Shown: positions 8,440 to 17,215 of the stretch, piece after piece
How positions within the stretch are numbered: position 1 is the stretch's first letter
How the letters are laid out: the number at the start of each line of letters is the position of its first letter
Assembly (NCBI GenBank): GCA_937885015.1
Contig: CALAAS010000049.1
Span: 1 to 60,426 of the forward strand
DNA: 60,426 nt
Origin: an uncultured Clostridium sp.
Lineage (GTDB): Bacteria; Bacillota; Clostridia; Lachnospirales; Lachnospiraceae
Reading direction: 5' to 3'
Made by a program: the position numbers and the translations under genes
Notes under the pieces: model-generated
Told to the model about the DNA's origin: nothing
Database searches by the model: none
What the model saw: the letters and a program-made list of their open reading frames with translations, nothing else

Positions 8440-8468
8440 TTGACTTTATCTTATGCCATTACTATAAT
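8440..8468 (+). promoter_or_regulatory. Promoter of the degV-capA unit
   Basis: TTGACT (8440-8445), 17-bp spacer, TATAAT (8463-8468), 9 bases after the upstream gene ends. A 13-bp palindrome, ATGCAA-A-TTGCAT at 8491-8503, lies between the expected start site and the RBS and could be an operator. Confidence 0.8.
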
Positions 8469-8518
8469 AAATAGTAATTAATACTATGTGATGCAAATTG
8501 CATAACAGGAGGAGTTTT

Positions 8519-9358
8519 ATGAGGTATAAGATTATTGGGGACAGCTGTCTGGACCTGACCGAGGAACTGAAAGGAGATTCACATTTCCAGACGGTTCCGC
8601 TGACGCTTCAGGTGGGAGATGTCCGGATTATAGATGATGAGCAGTTTAACCAGAAAGAGTTTCTTTCGCTGGTAAAAAACAGCGAAGAGTGTCCGAAGAC
8701 TGCGTGTCCGTCTCCGGCCAGCTTTAAGGAAGCATTTGAGGGCGATGCGGACTGTATCTTTGTGATTACGCTGTCCCAGCACCTGAGCGGAAGCCATAAC
8801 TCGGCGGTGCTTGCCAGGGAACTTTATGAGGAAGAGCATGGAGGGGAAAAGAAGATTGCGGTGATCGACTCCCTGTCCGCATCCTCCGGCGAGCTGAATG
8901 TAGCGCTGTTTATTCGGGATCTGTGCGAACAGGAAGTGCCTTTTGAGGAAATATGCCGGCGAGCGGAAGAGTACCGGGACTCCATGAATACGTATTTTGT
9001 TCTGGAAACGCTGGATTTTCTTAAGAAGAACGGAAGGCTGACGGGACTTAAGGCATTTTTTGCCACAGCTTTGAATATTAAACCGGTGATGGGAGCGGAG
9101 AGCGGAACGATTATCAAGCTGGATCAGGCCAGAGGGATTAACCGTGCTCTGGAAAGGATGGCGGAGTTTGCTGTGCGCGGGGGAGGCGATACATCCGGAA
9201 AACGCCTGATTATTGCGCATTGCAATAATCCGAAACGGGCGGAGTCAGTAAAGGAACGGATGTGCCGTCTGGGAACATTCCGGGAGGTTCTTATTACAGA
9301 GACAGCCGGTGTGGCGACACTGTATGCCGGAGATGGCGGGATAATCCTTACTCTGTAG
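8519..9358 (+). CDS. DegV family fatty acid-binding protein
   Basis: DegV/FakB-type proteins bind a single fatty acid and, with FakA kinase, present it for phosphorylation; many DegV paralogues have no assigned partner. The 279-aa length is typical. Seen are GDSCLDLT at the N-terminus (family DSxxDL), TACPSPASF near residue 60 and LSGSHNSA near 90, which in the family hold the fatty acid carboxylate and fold the pocket. ATG 8519 follows AGGAGG with good spacing. Its own promoter lies at 8440-8468, and a capA-like gene follows after 40 bases, probably co-transcribed. No fakA is present in the window. Confidence 0.93.
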   Translation: MRYKIIGDSCLDLTEELKGDSHFQTVPLTLQVGDVRIIDDEQFNQKEFLSLVKNSEECPKTACPSPASFKEAFEGDADCIFVITLSQHLSGSHNSAVLARELYEEEHGGEKKIAVIDSLSASSGELNVALFIRDLCEQEVPFEEICRRAEEYRDSMNTYFVLETLDFLKKNGRLTGLKAFFATALNIKPVMGAESGTIIKLDQARGINRALERMAEFAVRGGGDTSGKRLIIAHCNNPKRAESVKERMCRLGTFREVLITETAGVATLYAGDGGIILTL

Positions 9359-9398
9359 GAAACAGCCTGGAGAATCATGAAAACGGAGTAGAATATTG

Positions 9399-10601
9399 AT
9401 GGAAAGAGAGAAAAGATTGCCGCGGCTTCTGTCTGCGGCATTTCTTGTTTCAGGAATGATCCTGTTCTTGTCTGGCTGCAGCCGGGAAAACGTTTGGCGG
9501 GAAACCATTGCACTGACGGAGGTGGGGAAAGAGCGGGAGGAATTAAAAACAGAGGTGGAAGCAGAATCGGACCCAGAAGCTGAAACAGTCCTTCAGATCC
9601 AGTGGGAGTCTGGGGAGACAGGTCGGGTTTCTGGGATGGAAGAAGGAGCAACAACAGGAAATCGAGAGCCGGTGCTGCTGTTTGGCGGTGATATTTATCT
9701 GTCTGATCATGTCCTCAGGGCCTATGATGAGGCTGGAGGTATCGGAGGTGTTCTGGACGCGGAACTGCAGGAAATCATCGGGAAAGCGGATCTTTTTATG
9801 GCGAATCAGGAATTTCCTTTCAGTGACAGGGGAACACCGGCGGAGGATAAACAGTTTACCTTTCGTCTTCCGCCAGAGCGTGTCTCTCTGATGCAGGAAA
9901 TCGGAACAGATCTGGTGACAATTGCCAATAACCATGCATTGGATTATGGTTCCGAGGCCCTGAGTGATACCTGCCATCTTTTGGATGAGGCTGGGATTGG
10001 CCGGGTAGGGGCGGGCGCTGATTTGGATGAGGCGAAACGGATAGAAATTCGTGAGATAAAAGGAAAGAAAATCGGATTTCTTGGAGCTTCCAGGGTATTT
10101 CCCGTTGGAAGCTGGGCTGCGGGCCCGTCTCACCCCGGGATGATGTCTGCCTATGATGCGGCACCGCTGCGGGAGCAGATCCGGCAGGGGAAAGAAGCGT
10201 GCGATTATCTGGTACTTTACCTGCACTGGGGGATCGAGCGAAATACCAGTCCGGAGGAGTACCAGCGACAGCTGGGCCGCCAGTGTATTGAGGCGGGAGC
10301 TGATCTGGTCATAGGAAGTCATCCCCATGTGCTTCAGGGCATTGAGTATTATCATGGGAAGCCGATTTTATACAGCCTTGGCAATTTCATCTTTGGGAGC
10401 GCAATTCCGGAAACCATGCTGGCGGAAGTGACTCTGCAGGAATCGGGAGATGTGGCGCTGCGGCTGATTCCCGCCACTTCGGGAGCCGGCTATACAAGGT
10501 GTCTGGAAACGGAACAATATGAAGCATTTTACCGGAAAATCCAGGAACTGTCTTTTGATGTTCATATTGATGAAAATGGCTTTGTATACCATTCGCCCTG
10601 A
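9399..10601 (+). CDS. CapA family lipoprotein (PGA_cap metallophosphoesterase-like)
   Basis: A 400-aa lipoprotein: basic start, hydrophobic segment and lipobox LSGC with Cys27. A charged, Glu-rich linker runs to about residue 90. The CapA/PgsA-like domain follows, with LLFGGDIYLSDH near 92, ANNHALDYG near 176 and IGSHPHVLQ near 306 as metal-binding motifs of the calcineurin-like fold, then KPILYSLGNFIF. Family members support poly-gamma-glutamate or capsule export, but no capB/capC is present, so the role here is open. It probably follows degV in one transcript. Its last 40 bases overlap the convergent radical SAM gene. Confidence 0.9.
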   Translation: MEREKRLPRLLSAAFLVSGMILFLSGCSRENVWRETIALTEVGKEREELKTEVEAESDPEAETVLQIQWESGETGRVSGMEEGATTGNREPVLLFGGDIYLSDHVLRAYDEAGGIGGVLDAELQEIIGKADLFMANQEFPFSDRGTPAEDKQFTFRLPPERVSLMQEIGTDLVTIANNHALDYGSEALSDTCHLLDEAGIGRVGAGADLDEAKRIEIREIKGKKIGFLGASRVFPVGSWAAGPSHPGMMSAYDAAPLREQIRQGKEACDYLVLYLHWGIERNTSPEEYQRQLGRQCIEAGADLVIGSHPHVLQGIEYYHGKPILYSLGNFIFGSAIPETMLAEVTLQESGDVALRLIPATSGAGYTRCLETEQYEAFYRKIQELSFDVHIDENGFVYHSP

Positions 10602-11545
10602 ACACAGCCGGTTTCCCGGAGTGCTTTGGAGAAGGCGTTGAGAAACTGGCGTTTATTTCCACTCCATAAAGGGGCGATCAGCAATTTTTTCGGGCCGTCC
10701 CCACTGATGCGGTGGATGGCCATTTCCGGCGGCAGAAGGCGGATACAGGAAAGCAGGAGGTCGATGTATTCCTCCATGGAGAGAACCGGAAAAGGCTCTT
10801 TTTCGTAGAGACAGGCCAGGTCCGTTCCCCGGAGAATATGGAGAAGCTGGAGCTTGACGCCGTCCAGGGAGGGAGTGAAACCAGCCAGCCAGCGGATACT
10901 TTCAAGCATTTGTTCTCTGGATTCTTTCGGTAACCCCAGGATCAGGTGCACGATGACGGTAAGACCTGCCTGTTTCAGCCGAATGGCTGAATCGGTAAAG
11001 ACGGGGAGCTCGTAACCCCGCCGAATCAGGCGGGCCGTACCTTCGTGGATTGTCTGGAGTCCCAGCTCCACCCAGACCGGTTTTATGGTATTGAGGCGCT
11101 TCAAAAGTGCCAGAACGTCGTCTGGGATACAGTCGGGCCGTGTGCCGATGGAGAGGGCAGCAATGTCCGGGTGAGAGAGGACGCTTAAAAACAGTGGTTC
11201 GAGAACGCTGACCGGGGCATAGGTGTTTGTGTAGGACTGAAAATAGGCAATATAGCGGCTTTTGGCCGCTTTTTTTGCCACTTGCGCCTTTGCCGCTTCG
11301 ATGGCGGCAGCAGCAGAAATACCGTTTCCGATGGGGGTTGCAAAATCGCCGGATCCGCCCTCGCTGCAGAAGATACAGCCTCTGTTTCCCAGGGTGCCGT
11401 CCCGATTCGGGCATGTCATGTGTCCGTCCAGTGCCAGTTTATAAAGCTTTTCCCCAAAGTGATCCTGCAGCCAGGCGTTGAGAGAGTAATAGGGGCGCCC
11501 GTCACAGTAAGGGGGGCCCGGTTTTTGGTAATGCGCAGAGTACAT
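10562..11545 (-). CDS. TIGR01212 family radical SAM protein (YhcC/YtqA-like)
   Basis: A 327-aa radical SAM enzyme of unknown reaction. The N-terminus has TCPNRDGTLGNRGCIFCSEG with Cys45, Cys57 and Cys60 as the 4Fe-4S ligands, the spacing specific to this subfamily rather than CxxxCxxC. FQSYTNTYAPV, ALSIGTRPDC and LGLQTIHEG are further TIGR01212/Elp3-like motifs. The start follows AGGAGGTTTTC. The 3' end overlaps the convergent capA-like gene by 40 bases. Confidence 0.92.
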   Translation of the reverse strand: MYSAHYQKPGPPYCDGRPYYSLNAWLQDHFGEKLYKLALDGHMTCPNRDGTLGNRGCIFCSEGGSGDFATPIGNGISAAAAIEAAKAQVAKKAAKSRYIAYFQSYTNTYAPVSVLEPLFLSVLSHPDIAALSIGTRPDCIPDDVLALLKRLNTIKPVWVELGLQTIHEGTARLIRRGYELPVFTDSAIRLKQAGLTVIVHLILGLPKESREQMLESIRWLAGFTPSLDGVKLQLLHILRGTDLACLYEKEPFPVLSMEEYIDLLLSCIRLLPPEMAIHRISGDGPKKLLIAPLWSGNKRQFLNAFSKALRETGCVQGEWYTKPFSSI

Positions 11546-11607
11546 GAAAACCTCCTGTTTATCCAGTATGATTCTGAAATTTTAATAACTTAGAAAAGAA
11601 TATCGTA

Positions 11608-11636
11608 TTGAGGCTTTTTTGTCAAAATGATATACT
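11608..11636 (+). promoter_or_regulatory. Promoter of the galactokinase-family operon
   Basis: TTGAGG (11608-11613) and TATACT (11631-11636) with a 17-bp spacer, about 78 bases ahead of the chosen ATG. Confidence 0.6.
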
Positions 11637-11713
11637 GGTGTCAGAAAACCGGGACATCAATGGAACTGTCGGTGGGAGGTTCCTTTCGATACGGGGAAAA
11701 GGAGAAAAATGGT

Positions 11714-13009
11714 ATGACGGTAAATGAAACATTACAGCAGCTAAATACGGCGGGGGCTATGAAAGTCATGACAACACTTTACGGCACAGAGGGGGCCGGG
11801 GAGAATCTGGAGCGGTATCGCCATGTGGTAAAGGGTTTTCAGGAAACGTATGGAGATGGTGACATCTTTTTGTTCAGCTCTCCCGGGCGTACGGAGATCA
11901 GCGGAAACCACACGGATCACAACCATGGAAAGGTTCTGGCCGGAAGTATCAATTTGGACTGTGTCAGTGCGGCGGGGCCCAATGGAACGGACACCATTCG
12001 GATTCTCAGCGAGACCTTTAACCAGAAATTTATCATCAGCCTTCGGGATCTGACTCCCAGTGAGGAGATGGCGGGAACCATTGATCTGACCAAGGGAATT
12101 CTTAAGGGATTTGAAGAAAAGGGATGGAAGGTGGGCGGCTTTGATGCCTTTATTACCAGCAACGTGATCAGCGCAGCGGGAGTCAGCTCGTCTGCTTCCT
12201 ATGAGATGCTGGTCTGTACCATCCTGAACACCCTGTTCAATGAAGGAAAGATGGATGTGGTTTCCTATGCCCACATCGGGAAATACGCGGAAAATGTATT
12301 CTGGAACAAAGCCTCTGGCCTTTTGGACCAGATGGCCTGTGCGGTGGGCGGTCTGATTACTATTGATTTTAAGAATCCGGAAAAACCGATGGTGGAGAAG
12401 GTAAGCTTTGATTTCGGAGCGCAGAATCACAGCCTGATGATTGTCAATACCGGAAAAGGACACGCTGATCTGAGTGAGGATTATTCCTCCATTCCCAATG
12501 AAATGAAAAAAGTGGCGGCATATTTTGGAAAAGAGGTATGTGCAGAGATTTCAGAAGAAGAGGTAATCCGCGATCTGGCAGCGGTTCGCGCCTTTGCAGG
12601 TGACCGCTCGGTGATGCGGGCTCTCCATTTCTTTGAGGAAAATAAGCGGGTGGAGCGCCAGGTAGAGGCACTGAAAAAGAACAATTTTGAGGACTTTTTA
12701 AAGGATATCACAGCTTCAGGAAATTCTTCCTGGAAATGGCTGCAGAATGTATATACTACAGCGGATATACAGGAGCAGGGAATCAGTATTGCGCTGGCTT
12801 TGACGGAGATGTTTTTGGCGGAAAAACAGTGCGGTGCCTGCCGGGTGCATGGCGGCGGTTTTGCCGGTGTGATTATGGCGATGATTCCCAATGAACTGGT
12901 AGCGGAGTATACTGCATACATGGAAAAGGCCATTGGAGAGGGAAATGTATATCGGATGAGTATCCGGCCCCAGGGGGCAATTTGTGTGAGCCAGGAGATT
13001 TCTGAATAA
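11714..13009 (+). CDS. Galactokinase family protein (GHMP kinase)
   Basis: A 431-aa cytosolic GHMP kinase. The substrate motif reads GRTEISGNHTDHNHG near residue 58, matching the galactokinase signature with Asn-His-Thr-Asp in place of the usual Glu-His. The ATP loop is AAGVSSSASYE near 156, and the third motif is VHGGGFAGVI near 378. Family members phosphorylate galactose or related sugars; because motif 1 is variant and no gal or Leloir gene is adjacent, the true sugar may differ. ATG 11714 is chosen for GGAG 9 bases upstream. It heads a run with alkD and the cytidylate kinase-like gene. Confidence 0.85.
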   Translation: MTVNETLQQLNTAGAMKVMTTLYGTEGAGENLERYRHVVKGFQETYGDGDIFLFSSPGRTEISGNHTDHNHGKVLAGSINLDCVSAAGPNGTDTIRILSETFNQKFIISLRDLTPSEEMAGTIDLTKGILKGFEEKGWKVGGFDAFITSNVISAAGVSSSASYEMLVCTILNTLFNEGKMDVVSYAHIGKYAENVFWNKASGLLDQMACAVGGLITIDFKNPEKPMVEKVSFDFGAQNHSLMIVNTGKGHADLSEDYSSIPNEMKKVAAYFGKEVCAEISEEEVIRDLAAVRAFAGDRSVMRALHFFEENKRVERQVEALKKNNFEDFLKDITASGNSSWKWLQNVYTTADIQEQGISIALALTEMFLAEKQCGACRVHGGGFAGVIMAMIPNELVAEYTAYMEKAIGEGNVYRMSIRPQGAICVSQEISE

Positions 13010-13045
13010 ACGGAACAAAGCGGAAAATGGAAGGAAGAGGCAGAG

Positions 13046-13753
13046 ATGGAAGTACGAAAGGAACTGGAGGCTCTGGCGGACGAGGACTATCGTGTATTTC
13101 AAAGCCGCCTGATGCCGGGGACGGGGCACCGGGTTCTTGGTGTCCGCGTACCGGCGCTCCGGAAACTGGCTGGCCGTATTGCCCGGGAAGAGGGGACGGA
13201 GTACCTGAACCGGGTCAGAGAAGAGGGGGAAGAAACCTACGAGGAGATTCTTCTGCAGGGCCTGGTTCTGGCACTTCGGAAAGAAACCTTTGAGGTCAAG
13301 CTGTTCCGTCTCGCGGATTATATCAAGAAGATTGACAACTGGGCAGAGTGCGACATCGTCTGCGGAACGTTTCGGGAATGCAAGTGTTACCCGGAGGAGA
13401 CGCTGGCGTTCATTGACGCATGTCTGGCATCCGGGCGGGAGTTTGAAGTTCGCTTTGGAGTGGTTTTGCTGTTGGATCATCTGATTGACGAACCCCATAT
13501 TGAGGGGGTTCTGGATCGGCTGGAGGGCGTCTGCCATCCGGGATATTACGTAAAGATGGCAGTGGCATGGGCCCTGTCCGTCTGCTTTGTCAAATTCCCG
13601 GAAAAAACCATGGAACGCCTGGAGGGAGGCCGCCTGGACTGGGAGACGTATCAGAAGACGCTGCAGAAGATTGTGGAATCCGACCGGGTAAGCGGGGAGA
13701 TGAAACGGGTTATTCGCGGAATGCGGAGAAAGCGGGGAGAATATGAGCAATAA
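13046..13753 (+). CDS. DNA alkylation repair protein (AlkD-like)
   Basis: A 235-aa all-helical HEAT-like repeat protein. AlkD glycosylases remove N3- and N7-alkylated bases without flipping the base. Recognisable segments are GHRVLGVRVPALRKLA near the N-terminus, NWAECDIVCGTF near residue 98 (family Asn-Trp-Asp-Leu-x-D region), FEVRFGVVLLLDH near 132 and YVKMAVAWALS near 170. The ATG follows GGAAGAGG. Its end overlaps the next gene by 11 bases (ATGAGCAATAA), indicating translational coupling. The activity on specific lesions is inferred. Confidence 0.9.
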   Translation: MEVRKELEALADEDYRVFQSRLMPGTGHRVLGVRVPALRKLAGRIAREEGTEYLNRVREEGEETYEEILLQGLVLALRKETFEVKLFRLADYIKKIDNWAECDIVCGTFRECKCYPEETLAFIDACLASGREFEVRFGVVLLLDHLIDEPHIEGVLDRLEGVCHPGYYVKMAVAWALSVCFVKFPEKTMERLEGGRLDWETYQKTLQKIVESDRVSGEMKRVIRGMRRKRGEYEQ

Positions 13754-14384
13754 AAATCTGATTATTACCATAGAGCGGGAATATGGAAGCGGCGGACGCA
13801 TTGTGGGTCAGAAGCTGGCCCAGGAAATGGGACTGCATTTCTATGATGATGATATTTTAAAATTGGCCTCGGAAAAGAGTGCCGTGGGCGAGCAGTTTTT
13901 CCGCCTGGCCGACGAAAAGGTGGGAAACAGTCTGTTCCATCGTCTGGGCGGCGGCAAAGTTGATATTTTTTCAAAGCCGTCTGCGGAGGATAAACTGACG
14001 TCTCCGGAGAATCTGTTTAAATTCCAGTCCATGGTAATTCGGGAGTTGGCAGAAAAGGAACCCTGCGTGTTTGTTGGGCGGGCTGCCGGATATATTTTGG
14101 ATCAGTATGAGGAAATTGAGCGTCTGATTCGCATCTTCGTTTATGCAGACAAGGTAAAGAAGGTACAGCGGGTTATGGAAGTGGACTGTATTGATGAGGA
14201 AAAGGCGAAGAAACGGATCCGGAAAATAGAGCGGGAGAGGAAAGAGTACTATAAATATTACACAGGCAATGAGTGGCATAATGTAAAGAATTACGATCTT
14301 CCCATCAATACGACCCGTTTAAGCCTGGACGAGACAGCGGAGCTGATTCGTCACTATGTCAAGCTGCGGGGATTTGAGAATTAG
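13743..14384 (+). CDS. Cytidylate kinase-like family protein
   Basis: A 213-aa P-loop NMP-kinase-like protein. The N-terminus IITIEREYGSGGRIVGQKLA has the family glycine-rich loop (REYGSGG), followed by YDDDIL near residue 33. FVGRAAGYIL near 107 and the basic lid KKRIRKIERERKEYY near 157 fit AAA_26/cytidylate kinase-like proteins rather than the essential Cmk. The natural substrate is unknown. It overlaps the end of alkD by 11 bases. Confidence 0.88.
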   Translation: MSNKNLIITIEREYGSGGRIVGQKLAQEMGLHFYDDDILKLASEKSAVGEQFFRLADEKVGNSLFHRLGGGKVDIFSKPSAEDKLTSPENLFKFQSMVIRELAEKEPCVFVGRAAGYILDQYEEIERLIRIFVYADKVKKVQRVMEVDCIDEEKAKKRIRKIERERKEYYKYYTGNEWHNVKNYDLPINTTRLSLDETAELIRHYVKLRGFEN

Positions 14385-14409
14385 GAAACGTATAAAATAA
14401 GAATTGTGA

Positions 14410-14415
14410 TATAAT
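14410..14415 (+). promoter_or_regulatory. Possible -10 box ahead of the GTPase-NYN fusion gene
   Basis: A perfect TATAAT lies 35 bases before the ATG at 14450. The -35 region (AACGTA) is poor, so this would be a weak or activated promoter; read-through from the upstream genes is also likely. Confidence 0.4.
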
Positions 14416-14449
14416 GCGATATTATGCAGTCGCGAAAGGAGGCGTTTTC

Positions 14450-17215
14450 ATGGGCACACTGGCCTCTGAGAAAGAGAAAAAACATATTTGTACGGGTCTG
14501 TTGGCCCATGTAGATGCAGGGAAGACAACGTTGTCGGAAGCAATGCTCTATGTGGGCGGTATGATTCGGAAGCTGGGGCGTGTGGACCGGGGAGACGCTT
14601 ACCTGGATACGTATGAATTGGAGAAAAAGCGGGGGATTACGATTTTTTCAAAACAGGCCAGGCTTTTGTGGGACGGGATGGAGATGACAATTCTGGATAC
14701 GCCGGGGCATGTGGATTTTTCTGCAGAGATGGAGCGGGTGCTTCAGGTGCTGGACTATGCCATTCTGGTTATCAGCGGCTCTGACGGTGTCCAGGGCCAT
14801 ACCCGGACGCTCTGGCGGCTTTTAGCCCGTTACCAGGTTCCTGTTTTTCTGTTTATCAATAAGATGGATTTGGCAGAAGGGAGAAAAGAGGCGCTGCTTC
14901 AGGAACTGCGGGACGTACTGGGCGGAAATTTTGTGGATTTCGGAGAAGTCGGTACGGAAGCATTTTATGAGGAAACAGCGGTCAGCGGCGAGGCGGAGCT
15001 GGAAGAATTCCTGGAAACGGGGATGGTCAGCGATGAGGCAATTCAGGATCGGATTGAAACGCGGGATTTGTTCCCCTGCTTTTTTGGTTCTGCCCTGAAA
15101 AATCAGGGAGTGGAAGAACTCCTTCGGGGACTGGAGCGGTACGGGAAAAGGCAGCAATATCCGGAAACATTCGGAGCCCGGGTCTTTAAAATTGCCAGAG
15201 ACGGTCAGGGAAATCGACTGACATATCTGAAAATTACAGGGGGAACTCTGAAGGTAAAGGATGTCATAGGCGAAGAGAAAGTAAACCAGATTCGTCTGTA
15301 TTCCGGAGAACGGTTTGAGACAGTTTCGGAGGCAGGGGCCGGTTGTATCTGCGCTGTTACAGGACTTTTAAAGACCAGACCCGGCCAGGGAATTGGAAGC
15401 TGCGAGACTGGTGCCGAGCCGGCGTTGGAGCCGGTTCTGACTTATCGCATCGAACTTCCGGAGGAAGTTGATGCGGCGGCTATGCTTCCGAAGCTGATCC
15501 AGTTGGAGGAGGAAGAACCGGAACTGCATATTGCCTGGGAAGAGGAAAAAAAGGAAATTCACGCACAGATTATGGGCGAAATTCAGATGGAGATCCTGAA
15601 AAATCTGATTGCGGAACGGTTCGGAGTGGAGATCCGTTTTGGCGGGAGAAGTATTGTATACAAGGAAACCATTGCGGACACGGTGGAAGGTGTGGGCCAT
15701 TATGAGCCATTGCGCCACTATGCGGAGGTGCATCTTCTGCTGGAGCCGGGGGAACGGGGAAGCGGTCTCGTGTTTGGAAGCGCCTGCAGCGAAGACATTC
15801 TGGATAAGAACTGGCAGCGGCTGGTTATGACCCATTTGGAGGAGAAAATTCATCGCGGCGTGCTGATGGGGGCGCCCATTACAGATATGAAAATCACCCT
15901 GATGTCGGGGCGGGCTCACGTGAAGCACACGGAAGGCGGTGATTTCCGCCAGTCAGTTTATCGCGCAGTGCGCCATGGCCTGCGCCAGGCGCAGTCAGTG
16001 CTGCTGGAGCCGATTTACGCATTCCGCCTTACAGTTCCGGAAAGGATGGTAGGGCGGGCCATGACTGATTTGGAGCGGCGGGGAGGCGTTTTTGAAGCGC
16101 CTCTCATTGAGCAGGGGTGTGCCGTTTTGACAGGTACAGCGCCGGTTTCCCTCCTGGATGGGTATCAGACAGAGGTTACAGCTTACACAGGCGGCCAGGG
16201 ACAGCTTTTGTGTACCCTGGAGGGGTATGGCCCCTGCCATAATACGGAGGAGGTGCTGGCGGCCGCCGGTTATGATCCGGATACAGATTCGGATAATCCC
16301 TGTGGCTCTGTTTTCTGCAGCCACGGAGCCGGTTTTGTGGTGCCATGGGACGAGGTAAAGGATTACATGCATCTGGAGAGCTGCCTGGGAAACAGAGCAG
16401 GAAAGCTTCGGGCAGCAGATGAAATCCGAAACGGTGCCAGGACTTCAGATGGAAGAGATAGTTTCAGTGCGTCTGCCGGATCCGAGGAATCCTGGATCGG
16501 AACAGATGAAATTGATGCGATTCTGGCCCGCACTTATAATGCCAATAAAAAAGAAGAGGGGCGCCGCCGCTGGGGGAATCCCCGTAAGGCAGCGGCGTCG
16601 GCCGGAGGCAGTCCCTCCGGGCAGAGTCGGGGGGAGAAAGCGCTGAAAACCGCAGAAAAAAAGGAGTCCCGGACTCTTCCTGAATACCTGTTGGTAGATG
16701 GCTATAATATTATTTTTGCATGGGATGAGTTAAAAGAGATGGCGGCGGTGAATATTGACAGCGCCCGCGGGAAACTGCAGGATATTCTCTGCGACTATCA
16801 GGGAAGCCGCGGCGTGGAGGTGATCGTCGTATTTGACGCCTACCGGGTGCAGGGGCATCCGACGGAGTTGTTTGACTATCACAATATTCATGTGGTATTC
16901 ACGAAAGAAGCGGAGACGGCGGATCAGTATATTGAGAAATTTGCCCATGAAAATGGAAGAAAATATCGGGTGACAGTGGCCACTTCGGATCATCTGGAGC
17001 AGATTATCATCCGCGGACAGGGCTGCGGCCTTTACTCAGCCGGAGATCTGAAAAAAGAGATTGAGAGAGTCCGCGCTCAGGTACAGGAAACATACGGAAC
17101 AGCGGGCGGACCGTCTGCCATCCGGCCAGAGGGGAGCAGGAATTATCTGTTGGATTCTGTGCCGGAGGAGGTTCTTTCCCAGGTGCGCAGTTCAGTCCCG
17201 GAGAATCAGGACTGA
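14450..17215 (+). CDS. TetM/EF-G-like translational GTPase fused to a YacP/Rae1-type NYN endoribonuclease
   Basis: A 921-aa two-part protein. Residues 1 to about 650 form a ribosomal protection protein/EF-G-like GTPase: AHVDAGKTT (G1), KKRGITIF (switch I), DTPGHVDF (G3), NKMD (G4), then domain IV/V-like segments. After a basic, Ala/Gly/Ser-rich linker (about 690-742) comes a NYN/YacP domain, starting EYLLVDGYNIIFAW near 744, with IVVFDAYRV, FTKEAETADQYIEK and VATSDHLEQ. These match Bacillus YacP (Rae1), a ribosome-dependent endonuclease that cuts mRNA in the A site; the acidic residues (Asp in VDGYN, FDAYRV, TADQ, TSD) fit a PIN-like centre. ATG 14450 follows AAAGGAGG. The combination suggests factor-delivered A-site mRNA cleavage or ribosome rescue; the NYN homology is seen, that role is inferred. 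Tetracycline resistance is not assured. Confidence 0.9.
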   Translation: MGTLASEKEKKHICTGLLAHVDAGKTTLSEAMLYVGGMIRKLGRVDRGDAYLDTYELEKKRGITIFSKQARLLWDGMEMTILDTPGHVDFSAEMERVLQVLDYAILVISGSDGVQGHTRTLWRLLARYQVPVFLFINKMDLAEGRKEALLQELRDVLGGNFVDFGEVGTEAFYEETAVSGEAELEEFLETGMVSDEAIQDRIETRDLFPCFFGSALKNQGVEELLRGLERYGKRQQYPETFGARVFKIARDGQGNRLTYLKITGGTLKVKDVIGEEKVNQIRLYSGERFETVSEAGAGCICAVTGLLKTRPGQGIGSCETGAEPALEPVLTYRIELPEEVDAAAMLPKLIQLEEEEPELHIAWEEEKKEIHAQIMGEIQMEILKNLIAERFGVEIRFGGRSIVYKETIADTVEGVGHYEPLRHYAEVHLLLEPGERGSGLVFGSACSEDILDKNWQRLVMTHLEEKIHRGVLMGAPITDMKITLMSGRAHVKHTEGGDFRQSVYRAVRHGLRQAQSVLLEPIYAFRLTVPERMVGRAMTDLERRGGVFEAPLIEQGCAVLTGTAPVSLLDGYQTEVTAYTGGQGQLLCTLEGYGPCHNTEEVLAAAGYDPDTDSDNPCGSVFCSHGAGFVVPWDEVKDYMHLESCLGNRAGKLRAADEIRNGARTSDGRDSFSASAGSEESWIGTDEIDAILARTYNANKKEEGRRRWGNPRKAAASAGGSPSGQSRGEKALKTAEKKESRTLPEYLLVDGYNIIFAWDELKEMAAVNIDSARGKLQDILCDYQGSRGVEVIVVFDAYRVQGHPTELFDYHNIHVVFTKEAETADQYIEKFAHENGRKYRVTVATSDHLEQIIIRGQGCGLYSAGDLKKEIERVRAQVQETYGTAGGPSAIRPEGSRNYLLDSVPEEVLSQVRSSVPENQD

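Noticed and set aside
14450..17215. Tetracycline resistance gene (tetM/tetW)
   Set aside because: The GTPase part resembles ribosomal protection proteins, but the NYN fusion, length and lack of mobile context point to a chromosomal housekeeping or quality-control role.
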